A DNA stretch of 64,000 nucleotides from Cohnella herbarum. GTDB lineage: Bacteria > Bacillota > Bacilli > Paenibacillales > Paenibacillaceae. Positions 36,506 to 44,171 of the stretch are shown here, one piece after another. The notes beneath the pieces are model-generated. The model had not been told where the DNA came from, searched no databases, and saw only the letters and a program-made list of their open reading frames with translations. The position numbers and the translations under genes were made by a program. The DNA is taken from the NCBI RefSeq assembly GCF_012849095.1, contig NZ_CP051680.1:2852001-2916000 (forward strand), written 5' to 3'. Each line of letters begins with the position of its first letter. Positions within the stretch are counted from its first letter, which is position 1.

Positions 36506-37843
36506 ATGGACTTTTTGCTGATTTACTTCAAGTCCGTCGTTCTTCTATCCATACCTCAGGCGTTGATTCATATCTGGCTTACTTTCACGATTTGGGGATT
36601 AAAGCCGATGCTGCATGTTCGTAAGCTCGTCCTTTTTGCCGTCGTGAACTCCTTGCTCGTCGACTTGGACCTTTTTCATGCCTCGGTGGCCTTTCATGCC
36701 CTATATTCTACCTGCATTAACTTTTTCGTCGTTTATTTCGTTTTTAGAAATTTCGGCTTGCGGAAAATATGGATCGTGTACTTAACCAATCTTGCGCTTC
36801 TTTTGTTGGTGGAGATGTTGTGCGTGCCGCTATTGCAATGGGGATACGGTCTTACGACCCAGGATGTCGTATCGAAAGGTTATCTCTTGCAGCGAGCGTC
36901 CGGATACGCGGTAGTAGGCCTAATTCTTATTTCCTTGTTCCGCTTATTGGAGAAAAGAAAAATTTCCTTCTTCCTTCGATTATATCAATATTTAATGAAT
37001 ATCAAACAAACCCGGACAAGAGAAATATTACTTCTCGCGCTTTTCCAAGTGTTTCTGCTCGGTTTATTGTTTATTATCGGGTTTGAAAATAAGCAGCGAT
37101 ACGCGGATTCAACGTTTAATATGATCATATATGCTTTAGTTCTTCTGACTTTCGGGGCTTTCTTCTACACGATTCGGTTATTGCTCAACATACGAGAGGA
37201 AGCCGTTCGTCAGACCCAAGACGTCTATGTCGAGGAAATCGGGAAGATGTTCACGACGATTCGCGGGCAGCGTCATGATTTCCTAAACCACGTTCAGGTT
37301 ATGTCTTCGATGTTAAAGATGAACAAACTGGAGCAGTTAAGGAGCTACATGGAGGAGATCGCCAAGGAAGCCCACTCCGTCAGCGCTGTATTCTCCCACT
37401 CGTCTCCCGCAGTGGCTGCCTTTATTCAAGCTAAGACCGAGATCGCGATTACGCGGAACATTGCCTTTACCTATCAAATTCCGGACAACTTGGACATCGG
37501 CTCGTCCATCAAGTCGATCGATTTGGTTAAAATTATGGGTAATCTCGTCGATAATGCCTACGATGAAAGCGAAACTCTGCCGGCCGATCAAAGACTCGTT
37601 CATCTGTCCCTCCGGGTTAATGACGGTATGCTCGAGATCGAAGTACGTAACCAAGGAAGGCTACTGTCCGAGCAAGATAAGCAGTTAATTCTGCTTCCCG
37701 GCTATACGACCAAGAGAGCCGGACATTCCGGATTAGGCCTCGCCATCGTGAACGAAAGGATCCAATTTTACAAAGGATTGCTTAACATCGAATCTACCGA
37801 GGAGAACGGAACTACGATTATCGTCGCTTTACCGCAGCGCTAG
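36506..37843 (+). CDS. Orphan membrane sensor histidine kinase, GHKL / SpoOB-type
   Basis: A 445-residue kinase with about six hydrophobic segments in the first 225 residues, then a dimerisation helix with the phospho-accepting His257 in RGQRHDFLNHVQVM and a GHKL ATPase (NLVDNAYDES as N-box, GHSGLGLAIVNERI as G-box). The membrane part and the R-H-D-F-x-N-H box fit AgrC/DcuS-like kinases with SpoOB-type dimerisation. AGGAGGAA precedes the ATG. No response regulator is next to it: the downstream gene is convergent and unrelated. Either its regulator lies elsewhere or it feeds an existing system. Confidence 0.88.
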   Translation: MDFLLIYFKSVVLLSIPQALIHIWLTFTIWGLKPMLHVRKLVLFAVVNSLLVDLDLFHASVAFHALYSTCINFFVVYFVFRNFGLRKIWIVYLTNLALLLLVEMLCVPLLQWGYGLTTQDVVSKGYLLQRASGYAVVGLILISLFRLLEKRKISFFLRLYQYLMNIKQTRTREILLLALFQVFLLGLLFIIGFENKQRYADSTFNMIIYALVLLTFGAFFYTIRLLLNIREEAVRQTQDVYVEEIGKMFTTIRGQRHDFLNHVQVMSSMLKMNKLEQLRSYMEEIAKEAHSVSAVFSHSSPAVAAFIQAKTEIAITRNIAFTYQIPDNLDIGSSIKSIDLVKIMGNLVDNAYDESETLPADQRLVHLSLRVNDGMLEIEVRNQGRLLSEQDKQLILLPGYTTKRAGHSGLGLAIVNERIQFYKGLLNIESTEENGTTIIVALPQR

Positions 37844-37857
37844 AATTGCCGCTAGAA

Positions 37858-37908
37858 CGCGATAAAGACTGTATCCGATCTCTAGGGATCGATACAGCCT
37901 TTATCGCG
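37858..37908. terminator. Bidirectional hairpin between convergent genes
   Basis: An 18-base arm starting CGCGATAAAG (37858-37875) pairs with its inverse ending CTTTATCGCG (37891-37908), with one mismatch. It lies between the convergent kinase gene and the membrane protein gene, 14 bases from one stop and 8 from the other. Confidence 0.75.
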
Positions 37909-37915
37909 TAGTGAA

Positions 37916-38644
37916 TTAAGCAACGACCGAATAGACCAAAAATAATAGAAACATGTAAGCCGCAATGGAATAAACGATGAACAAAAACCGCCGTTCCCTG
38001 CCGACTTCGTGGAGATCTTCGGCCTGCGTTACGACTAACAGTAAGTTAATGAGCAAGAGGATCACTCCAAGAAGCATGGACAATTGCAAAGATACGAAAG
38101 CGACGAGACCTGCGACGATCAATCCCGCCCCGAACAACAATTGCGTGCTTCCCTGATACGTTACGGCTTCCATCCAACTGCGTTTCTTTGCCCCTAACAA
38201 GTTGCCGATCAACGTTAACGAACCGACTAGCAACGCAATCGAGAATATACCGATCACTAAATATTTGCCCGGCGTCGTGAACCCGAGCAAGCTAAGAAAC
38301 ACGAGATTTCCTAACCCTCCGAACAATTCGTTCTTAATTTCTTCTTGAATCGCCCAGATCCAGATGAAAAATCCCAAGACGCCTACAACTGCGCCAATCG
38401 CGCCGTAAATCCATTCCGTTAGCGGCTGAAGCTTTAACGACGATGAAGGGTTCTTCGCTAGCTCAAGCAGCTTCTGGAAATCCACTCCGCCTAACGGAGA
38501 GTTCTGCGAAGAACTAGACGGCGGCGCAGCCTGGACCGGCGTTACTTGAGCCCCTTCCGTAGCGGAAGCGGCGGTTTGCAGCTCGCCGGGCTCCCGATCT
38601 TCTGCTTTGCGTAATTCCGGCTGGCTCGAATCCTGTTCGGACAT
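37916..38644 (-). CDS. Multi-pass membrane protein of unknown function
   Basis: A 242-residue protein. Its first 75 residues are polar and rich in Ser, Pro, Gln and Glu and look disordered; after this there are four or five membrane segments (about 80-105, 115-150, 165-200, 215-240). This layout of a flexible cytoplasmic head and a compact membrane domain resembles Yip1-type proteins, but I cannot assign a family with confidence. The ATG at 38644 has AGGAGG nine bases ahead. Its downstream side is the bidirectional hairpin; the next gene upstream is a lipoprotein about 125 bases away. Confidence 0.7.
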   Translation of the reverse strand: MSEQDSSQPELRKAEDREPGELQTAASATEGAQVTPVQAAPPSSSSQNSPLGGVDFQKLLELAKNPSSSLKLQPLTEWIYGAIGAVVGVLGFFIWIWAIQEEIKNELFGGLGNLVFLSLLGFTTPGKYLVIGIFSIALLVGSLTLIGNLLGAKKRSWMEAVTYQGSTQLLFGAGLIVAGLVAFVSLQLSMLLGVILLLINLLLVVTQAEDLHEVGRERRFLFIVYSIAAYMFLLFLVYSVVA

Positions 38645-38770
38645 GTCGAATTTTCCTCCTCGGAACAACTTAGGGATATTTTACCTAAATTCTCTTGTTC
38701 GACGAGAAGTCCGAAATTCCTCTAATTTAGCAGTATTTCCAACGGATAGAATTTTCATCTTTTTCGCGCC

Positions 38771-39370
38771 TTATTTAACTTCGATCTGTATACGTTCCGT
38801 ATTGAAGCCGAAATCCGTTTCCTTCGTCTCTTGCTGATCCGGTTTTCCGTCGTAGAGAATGAAATTCGCTTGCGCCGAAAGGAGATAACGACCATCTGGA
38901 AAGTTCTCCCCGGTCAAAAATCGTTTCAAAAACTCCTTATCCGGGTCGTTCTCCCCATAACCGCCCGACTTCTTATACGTTTCCTCGAGCCATTCGCCTT
39001 TTTTCATTACGGTTCGAATCAATGGTTCCGGCATGACATAAGCGATCTCGATATCCCGGGTCGTCTCGATAATCGGGAAAGAGAATGCCGACATGGAATG
39101 ACCGATCGTAATCTCCGGAAGTTCGCCATCGTATTTCAATCTAGCCACGACCTTAACGGGTTCATCGACCGTATATTCGCTCTTCTCCGTCTCGATCTGA
39201 AGGATAAAATCGCCTTCTTTCGCCTCTGCGATGAGCACTCCTTCGGCCAAGTGAGCGATATCGGGTGGTATTGATGAAGGTTGTACCCCCGGATCATTCG
39301 TTCTCGATCCGCATGCGCTAACGAAAATGACAATCAAAAGCAAAATAACGCAACTCGTCTTCTTAAACAT
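38771..39370 (-). CDS. Lipoprotein with a beta-sandwich-like domain, unknown function
   Basis: A 199-residue predicted lipoprotein: basic MFKK start, hydrophobic core and lipobox V-S-A-C with Cys20. The mature part contains LQIETEKSEYTVDEPVKVVARLKYDG-like strands (quoted in part: SEYTVDEPVKVVARLKY), a pattern found in immunoglobulin-like domains of bacterial surface lipoproteins. I do not recognise a named family. It appears to be a single gene; the downstream gene codes for the membrane protein in the same direction. Confidence 0.7.
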   Translation of the reverse strand: MFKKTSCVILLLIVIFVSACGSRTNDPGVQPSSIPPDIAHLAEGVLIAEAKEGDFILQIETEKSEYTVDEPVKVVARLKYDGELPEITIGHSMSAFSFPIIETTRDIEIAYVMPEPLIRTVMKKGEWLEETYKKSGGYGENDPDKEFLKRFLTGENFPDGRYLLSAQANFILYDGKPDQQETKETDFGFNTERIQIEVK

Positions 39371-39451
39371 CCGACCAAGCCCCTCTCTTTTCCAATTATT
39401 CTCTTGACGTCATTTACGTTCATTATGTTTCGCTTGTATGTAAGAGCAAAT

Positions 39452-39500
39452 AAATAAGCCTACCATCGCCCGTTAACTCGAACGAAGATAGACTTATTTT
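39452..39500 (-). terminator. Terminator after the crystallin-like gene
   Basis: On the minus strand AATAAGTCTATC pairs, with G-T pairs, with GATGGTAGGCTTATT and is followed by TATTTG. It lies 12 bases after the stop of the crystallin-like gene. Confidence 0.5.
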
Positions 39501-39511
39501 ACAGATAAATT

Positions 39512-39883
39512 TTAGAGCAAGCGGTAACCGGACGGTAAACTGCCGCTATCGCGGATCGCGCGAATTTCTTCTAGGGAGAGACGGACATTCGTGGAAATGA
39601 GCGATTCAGCGTCATTACCGCCGATAATATCGTCTAAATCCCGAATGTTGGTGTTACCGCGAAATACCCTGAAGTTTCCTCTGAAGTTCGTTCGCGTGAA
39701 CAGCACTAACGTCGCATTGCTGCTCGTGGAAAAAAACTTTAAGCTTTCGATCCCTCCGAGTCGGGTATCCAGGTTGCGTATGCCAAGATTACCTCTGAAG
39801 ATCGCGCTGCGTCCCAAGAAATTTTCTTCCGAATATACGGTGAGTCTTGGGTACGTAACCATTGCATTCAGTCGATTTGCCAT
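39512..39883 (-). CDS. Beta/gamma-crystallin-like protein
   Basis: A 123-residue protein with two copies of a Greek-key-like motif: LTVYSEENFLGRSAIFRGN (about 14-32) and LVLFTRTNFRGNFRVFRGN (about 60-78), each followed by N-I/L-R-x-L-D. The Y/F-x-x-x-x-F-x-G pattern with later aromatic and glycine is the signature of beta/gamma-crystallins, whose microbial members bind calcium; the serine of the D/N-x-x-S calcium site is less clear here. No signal peptide is visible. The ATG at 39883 has AAGGAGG eight bases ahead and is preferred over an in-frame TTG just upstream. It is a single gene with its own terminator. Confidence 0.7.
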   Translation of the reverse strand: MANRLNAMVTYPRLTVYSEENFLGRSAIFRGNLGIRNLDTRLGGIESLKFFSTSSNATLVLFTRTNFRGNFRVFRGNTNIRDLDDIIGGNDAESLISTNVRLSLEEIRAIRDSGSLPSGYRLL

Positions 39884-39970
39884 CGTCAAGCACCTCCTTC
39901 CTCCATCAATATATGGAGATGGACAAGATGTGCTTGTACGAAAGGGCCTTGGAGATTAATGGAATTGCTT

Positions 39971-41623
39971 TTACCAGGTCACATAACCCGGCGAACCCGG
40001 CGTCGTGTTGGTTATGAGCTCGATGATCGGTATTGAGTAAGCGAGCAAGATCAGAACAACGGTAATCGTAATCCACAATTTCCAATTTTCCAGAAAACGC
40101 GGAGTCGATTCCGAAGCTTCCGACACTTCACCGATCGGATACTCCGTCTCCCCCTTCGGTGCTCGAATCAAGGAAATCACGTTGTAAATCAGCAGCAATA
40201 CTCCAACGAAGAGGATCGCTCCTCCGATGGCCATCGCGACATGGTAAGGCATCCAAAGAACGGCGTCCGGATGGTTATCGTAAGTACTATACGCCGTACG
40301 TCTAGGAGATCCTAGCAAACCTACGCCATGCATCGAACCGGACATAAAGAACATCCCGATACACCAGATTAAGGTCTGAACGATGCCCAGCCGATTCATT
40401 TTCGGAGTGAGAACACGCCCAGTAATTACGGGAATCAACCAATAGGTGATACCGAAAAAAGTTAACGCGACGCTCGTTCCCACCGTGAGATGAAAATGCC
40501 CGGTGACCCATAACGTATTGTGGACAACGGCGTTCATTTGGTTACTTGCGTTCACCAATCCGCCGGCGCCCGCAGGAATAAAGATGAGCATTCCCATGAA
40601 CGGCGCGAAGAATCGAACGTCTTTCCAAGGGAGAACCTTCAACCAACCGAATAGTCCTTTCGTCCCCTTCGATCTGCCGTTAAGCTCAAAGGTCGCGAAT
40701 ATGGAGAACGCGGTCATCAGCGACGGTATAACGACCATGAACGTGAGTACGACCTGCAGGTATTTCCAGAAGTGGCTGATTCCCGGCTCCATCAGCTGAT
40801 GGTGGAAACCGACCGGAATGGAGAATAGCAGGAACAATGCGAAGGACATGCGCGCCAATGCATCGCTGAATATTTTTCCTCCGATTATTTTCGGAATGAT
40901 CACATACCAGCAAATATAAGCCGGAAGCAACCAGAAATAGACGAGCGGATGGCCGAAAAACCAGAATAGCGTCCGACTCAGCACCACGTTAATCGTCTCC
41001 ACCCAGCCGAACGACCAAGGGATGAGTTGTACGACGACCTCCAGCGCAACCGCGATCGTTGCAATCTGCCACAAGATCATCGTCATTATAGTCATATAAG
41101 CGAACAGAGGGGATAGCTTGCCTTTGTTGTTTTTCTTCCATTGACGATACTGATAGAACATGCCGAAGCCGCCAAACCAACTTCCGATCACGACAAGAGC
41201 GAGCGCGATGTAAAAGTAAGGCGATGCCTTCATCGGCGCATAGAACGTATACAGTACGCTCGCTTTACCAAGCAGAATAACAACGACGCCAATGAGCGTT
41301 CCTACGGACATGAAAACATATCCGATCCATCCTAGCTTTCTCGCTAAAGGAAGCAAGCTACCGCCCAACGTGTGGGACAAACCGGAGTAAAGGAATCCGA
41401 TAATAAAATAAGTCGTGAAGATGAGCGCCATTAACACGCCATGCGCGGTAAGCAACTCGTAATATCCGATATTATCCGGTAATGTGATACTCCCGGATTT
41501 CACCATTCCTTGCAGCAGGCCCGCAATGGCGCCGATCAATAACGCTCCGAACGCGAACAGGATGTGAGCGAGTACGAGTCGGCCGTCTTGGCGGTCGAAC
41601 GGCTTTGTTTCAGTCGTAGACAT
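39971..41623 (-). CDS. ba3-type cytochrome c oxidase subunit I
   Basis: The catalytic, proton-pumping subunit of a B-family (ba3-like) haem-copper oxidase. The 550-residue protein has 12-14 membrane segments. Haem and copper ligands are visible: TAHGVLMALIF for the low-spin haem histidine, FGHPLVYFWLLPAY with the copper-B histidine and the cross-linked tyrosine, HHQLMEPG with the two further copper histidines, and a HFHLTVG stretch with the last haem ligands. AGGAGG precedes the ATG. It follows subunit II by 13 bases and subunit IIa before that, an operon of three. Regulation is probably from the FNR/CRP-like promoter at 42336-42378. Confidence 0.93.
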   Translation of the reverse strand: MSTTETKPFDRQDGRLVLAHILFAFGALLIGAIAGLLQGMVKSGSITLPDNIGYYELLTAHGVLMALIFTTYFIIGFLYSGLSHTLGGSLLPLARKLGWIGYVFMSVGTLIGVVVILLGKASVLYTFYAPMKASPYFYIALALVVIGSWFGGFGMFYQYRQWKKNNKGKLSPLFAYMTIMTMILWQIATIAVALEVVVQLIPWSFGWVETINVVLSRTLFWFFGHPLVYFWLLPAYICWYVIIPKIIGGKIFSDALARMSFALFLLFSIPVGFHHQLMEPGISHFWKYLQVVLTFMVVIPSLMTAFSIFATFELNGRSKGTKGLFGWLKVLPWKDVRFFAPFMGMLIFIPAGAGGLVNASNQMNAVVHNTLWVTGHFHLTVGTSVALTFFGITYWLIPVITGRVLTPKMNRLGIVQTLIWCIGMFFMSGSMHGVGLLGSPRRTAYSTYDNHPDAVLWMPYHVAMAIGGAILFVGVLLLIYNVISLIRAPKGETEYPIGEVSEASESTPRFLENWKLWITITVVLILLAYSIPIIELITNTTPGSPGYVTW

Positions 41624-41636
41624 GGAATCCGGCCTC

Positions 41637-42110
41637 CTATTTCACCACGAGGGTGGTTTTCATCATTTCATGGGCGATCCCGCAATACTCGTTACAAAGG
41701 ATCAAATACTCTCCGGGCTTATCGAACGTATGCGTGATCTGGCTCATTTCGCCGGGCGTCACCATAATATTGACGTTCGTTCCGGGAATCTCGAATCCGT
41801 GGACAACGTCCGACGACGTTACTTTGAAATGAACGGTGGCGCCGGCCGGCACTTCCATCGGTTCGGCGGGATCGTAACCGAACGCGTACGCGACCATTAC
41901 CGCTTCGTATTCGTTGTCTCCGATCTTCGTCAGTTGCGGTTTGTCAAACGGTGCGGTTTCGCTTACTTTCGTAGGGTCGATATGATGAACGTGTTCGTTG
42001 GGAGGAGCGATGCCCTGCCCGAATGTCATGATTCCAAGCACGAGCAAGAACACGGCCAGCATGGACACCCCGATGCCGAGCCATATTTTCTCCAGTCGGT
42101 GCATGTGCAT
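41637..42110 (-). CDS. ba3-type cytochrome c oxidase subunit II (CuA)
   Basis: A 157-residue subunit with one N-terminal membrane segment (about 9-29) and a periplasm-side cupredoxin domain that takes electrons from cytochrome c. The CuA centre is complete: His104 in DVVHGFEIPG, then Cys139, Cys143, His147 and Met150 in CNEYCGIAHEMM. The short length is typical of ba3-type enzymes. The start is the ATG at 42110 after GGGGGAAG; longer readings of this frame run through the separate subunit IIa gene and are not used. Confidence 0.93.
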   Translation of the reverse strand: MHMHRLEKIWLGIGVSMLAVFLLVLGIMTFGQGIAPPNEHVHHIDPTKVSETAPFDKPQLTKIGDNEYEAVMVAYAFGYDPAEPMEVPAGATVHFKVTSSDVVHGFEIPGTNVNIMVTPGEMSQITHTFDKPGEYLILCNEYCGIAHEMMKTTLVVK

Positions 42111-42127
42111 AATGTGGCTTCCCCCTT

Positions 42128-42304
42128 CTAATCTCGCGCGATGAATAAAACGAAAATGCCAATCCATACTAGCGCCAAAAAGGCCCCCAGCAGCAATACA
42201 GATACGAATGTCCCTCTGAGCGACTGCTCTTTCTCTTCTGCCGCAGGGTTGGGAGCAGAGTTTGCGGCTTCGTGCGATTTCGCCGCCGTTCGATCCTCGT
42301 GCAT
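42128..42304 (-). CDS. ba3-type cytochrome c oxidase subunit IIa
   Basis: A tiny gene of 58 codons that fits the single-helix subunit IIa of ba3-type oxidases. It starts with MHEDRTAAKSHEAANS, a polar head of about 30 residues, then SLRGTFVSVLLLGAFLALVW as the start of one membrane helix and ends FVLFIARD. GGGAGG lies nine bases before the ATG. The stop is 17 bases before the subunit II start, so all three oxidase genes form one operon. It is covered by another frame of the subunit II reading and is easily missed. Confidence 0.82.
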   Translation of the reverse strand: MHEDRTAAKSHEAANSAPNPAAEEKEQSLRGTFVSVLLLGAFLALVWIGIFVLFIARD

Positions 42305-42335
42305 TCCGGATTCCTCCCGTTCTCAAGTTGTTTTC

Positions 42336-42378
42336 ATTGTAAAAAGATCCGATACGCCTCACAGTGACAATTATCACG
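42336..42378 (-). promoter_or_regulatory. FNR/CRP-like box and -10 of the oxidase operon
   Basis: On the minus strand CGTGATAATTGTCACT (42363-42378; GTGA-N6-TCAC core) is followed by exactly 21 bases and TACAAT (42336-42341). This puts the box centre near -41.5, the class II activator position. The subunit IIa start lies 31 bases further on. Confidence 0.65.
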
Positions 42379-42531
42379 GGAGATGGCAGACAGATGTGGA
42401 CGAATTGTTAAATTTAACCTTATTTATTACTTGCGAATGCGAAAAAAAGGCCGTCGACAAGGTTGATATGCCTTAACCTTGGACGGACCTTAGTGTTGAA
42501 TAGTCGATTTTGTTGTCCGGATTCATGAATA

Positions 42532-42557
42532 GACCCCCATCAAAGTCGATGGGGGTC
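42532..42557 (-). terminator. Terminator after the cupredoxin gene
   Basis: Ten-base perfect arms GACCCCCATC / GATGGGGGTC around a 6-base loop, 24 bases after the stop of the lipoprotein gene at 42582. The stem sequence resembles that of the DoxX terminator at 44172-44205. Confidence 0.75.
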
Positions 42558-42581
42558 GGGACACCGTTTTAGCTATGCGGC

Positions 42582-42968
42582 TTACTCCACAATCAGCTTG
42601 CCTTTCATGTCGTCATGGCCTTTACCGCACATAACGCTGCAAATGAATGTGAATTCGCCCGCTTTGTCGGCTACGAAAGTAACGGTGGCGTTGCCTTTCA
42701 CTTCTTTATCGTAGCCGTCGATGTGGATCGCATGGTTACCTTGGCTGTTCTTCAGCGTAATGCTCACTTCTTCGCCTTTCTTCACCTTTATTTCATCCTG
42801 ATCGAATTTGAAGTTAGACGCATCGATCGTGATTGCCTTTGCTCCGCCTCCCGCTCCTGCTTCCGCCGCCGGAGATGGGCTCGTTTCCTCTTTGTTCTTG
42901 CCTCCGCAACCGGACGCGATCAACGTCACAGCCAATAGCACCCCAATTAACATTGTCCATTTTTTCAT
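42582..42968 (-). CDS. Cupredoxin-domain lipoprotein with CuA-type ligand set
   Basis: A 128-residue lipoprotein: hydrophobic start, lipobox A-S-G-C with Cys21, a Ser/Pro/Ala/Gly linker and a cupredoxin domain. The C-terminal motif C110-x3-C114-x3-H118-x2-M121 (ICSVMCGKGHDDM) has the spacing of the binuclear CuA site, with His79 or His82 (NHAIHIDG) as the second histidine; the usual glutamate between the cysteines is a valine. It may be a soluble-side electron carrier for the neighbouring oxidase or a copper chaperone for its CuA site. It has its own promoter with an FNR/CRP-like box and its own terminator. Confidence 0.85.
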   Translation of the reverse strand: MKKWTMLIGVLLAVTLIASGCGGKNKEETSPSPAAEAGAGGGAKAITIDASNFKFDQDEIKVKKGEEVSITLKNSQGNHAIHIDGYDKEVKGNATVTFVADKAGEFTFICSVMCGKGHDDMKGKLIVE

Positions 42969-43008
42969 CTAACTTGCTCCCTCCATCGGTATCATTTTAA
43001 GCAAGCTC

Positions 43009-43051
43009 ATCATAATACTGGCAAAGTTTTTCGACTGTGATATGTTTCACA
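43009..43051 (-). promoter_or_regulatory. FNR/CRP-like box and -10 of the cupredoxin gene
   Basis: On the minus strand TGTGAAACATATCACA (43036-43051) is a perfect TGTGA-N6-TCACA palindrome. After exactly 21 bases comes TATGAT (43009-43014), the same layout as at the oxidase and DoxX genes. The start codon lies 40 bases downstream of the -10. Confidence 0.72.
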
Positions 43052-43089
43052 CCGTAACAAAATTGCCGCAAACCGGATATTCGAGCACT

Positions 43090-43242
43090 TAGTACCGCCA
43101 CGCGGTACTAATTCGAAGAATGGCACATCCTCAGGCGCTATAGTGCCGCCACACGGTATTAATTCGAAGAATGGCACACCCTCCGGCGCTATAGTACCGC
43201 CACGCGGTATTATTTCGAAGTATGACACATCATCCGGCGCAA
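43090..43242. repeat. Tandem array of three 51-bp units
   Basis: Three units of exactly 51 bp (43090-43140, 43141-43191, 43192-43242) start with TAGTACCGCCACGCGGTA-like sequence. Units carry a hairpin of TAGTACCG and CGGTACTA around CCACG. On the minus strand one frame stays open and would encode 17-residue repeats (GGTIAPEGVPFFELIP), but no start context supports expression. The unit length equals that of the array at 28471 although the sequence differs. Confidence 0.8.
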
Positions 43243-43393
43243 TTGGATGGGGTAATTTGATGTTTTTCGTATTAATGACGACTCTGGTGTATGCGAGCTT
43301 CCAAAACAGGGGAATTGTTATAGACATAAGCTCCTCTGTCAGCTAAATGAGCGATACCTAGTTGGTAACATCGTTCAAAGTTATTTTCAACAT

Positions 43394-43436
43394 TGTGATA
43401 TAATTCACATTATATTTCGGAGATGAGATTTATGAT
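43394..43436 (+). promoter_or_regulatory. FNR/CRP-like box and -10 of the DoxX gene
   Basis: TGTGATATAATTCACA (43394-43409), a perfect TGTGA-N6-TCACA palindrome, is followed by exactly 21 bases and TATGAT (43431-43436). This implies a leader of about 150 bases before the DoxX start. Confidence 0.72.
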
Positions 43437-43480
43437 TAAGACATGAAATACAAGAAAAACAAACGAGGACGGTGAGCCCG

Positions 43481-43531
43481 ATGAAGCCCTTTCGATCTCA
43501 ACCATCGGCGAAACGCACGATAAACCGATAA
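43481..43531 (+). CDS. Possible 16-residue leader peptide
   Basis: In the long DoxX leader an ATG with a purine-rich GAGGACGGTGAG stretch ahead opens a 16-codon frame, MKPFRSQPSAKRTINR, before a TAA. Its basic composition and place recall leader peptides, but no attenuator structure is seen after it. It may equally be chance. Confidence 0.25.
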   Translation: MKPFRSQPSAKRTINR

Positions 43532-43592
43532 CGACTACTCGTCGCTAACACATTCAACGCCCTATACTAAATCATAATTAGGAGTGAGTGTC

Positions 43593-44141
43593 ATGATGAA
43601 ATTCTGGAGAGAACATCGCGTAGCCGCAATCCTGGTCACCATTATCCGTTTTGTCGTCGGGTATGCTTGGATCACCGCAGGATGGCATAAAATCACCGGA
43701 GCGACTCCTTTTAATGCCGGAGGATTCCTGAACGGGGCCATTAACAATCCGGTTATCGATAAGGCAACCGGCGAGGCGGTATACCCGACTTACCTTGCCT
43801 TCCTTGAACACTTCGCACTGCCGAACGTTAAGATTATCAATATCATGATTCCTTGGGGAGAGTTCCTAGTCGGTCTCGGTCTCATCCTCGGTACGTTGAC
43901 CATCACGGCCGCATTCTTCGGACTCTTAATGAACTTCATGTTCATGTTCGCAGGAACGGTAAGCACTAACCCTTGGTTAACGCTACTCGGATTGCTGGTC
44001 GTCGTCGCCGGTACGAACGCAGGACGCTTCGGACTTGACCGTTATGTCTTGCCTCTCTTGCACAAAGTCGTAGATCGCTTCGTCCACCGCAAGCCGAAAG
44101 ACCCTGCCGCCGGCACGGGCACTGGGCTCTTGGCTAAATAA
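43593..44141 (+). CDS. DoxX family membrane protein
   Basis: A 182-residue membrane protein with four hydrophobic segments (about 11-30, 72-100, 102-125 and 128-145), the DoxX layout. The N-terminal R-F-V-V-G-Y-A-W-I-T-A-G-W-H-K stretch and the internal MIPWGEFLVGLGLILG segment are typical. Relatives include DoxD-like quinone reductase subunits and redox-protection proteins; which role applies here is open. The ATG at 43593 has AGGAG eight bases ahead; a GTG nine bases upstream is less likely. The FNR/CRP-like promoter shared with the oxidase and cupredoxin genes points to a role in respiration under low oxygen. Confidence 0.85.
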   Translation: MMKFWREHRVAAILVTIIRFVVGYAWITAGWHKITGATPFNAGGFLNGAINNPVIDKATGEAVYPTYLAFLEHFALPNVKIINIMIPWGEFLVGLGLILGTLTITAAFFGLLMNFMFMFAGTVSTNPWLTLLGLLVVVAGTNAGRFGLDRYVLPLLHKVVDRFVHRKPKDPAAGTGTGLLAK

Positions 44142-44171
44142 CCTATCAAAGAGAATATATTAGGAAATGTT

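Noticed and set aside
37858..37908. Operator or attachment site
   Set aside because: Its place between two convergent stops is fully explained by a shared terminator.
42305..42377. Longer start for oxidase subunit II
   Set aside because: The extension runs through the subunit IIa gene and the promoter region in another frame and has no ribosome site; the ATG at 42110 fits the family.
43010..43327. 105-residue minus-strand protein through the second array
   Set aside because: It covers an FNR/CRP-like promoter on the same strand and has no ribosome site; best seen as a by-product of the repeat.
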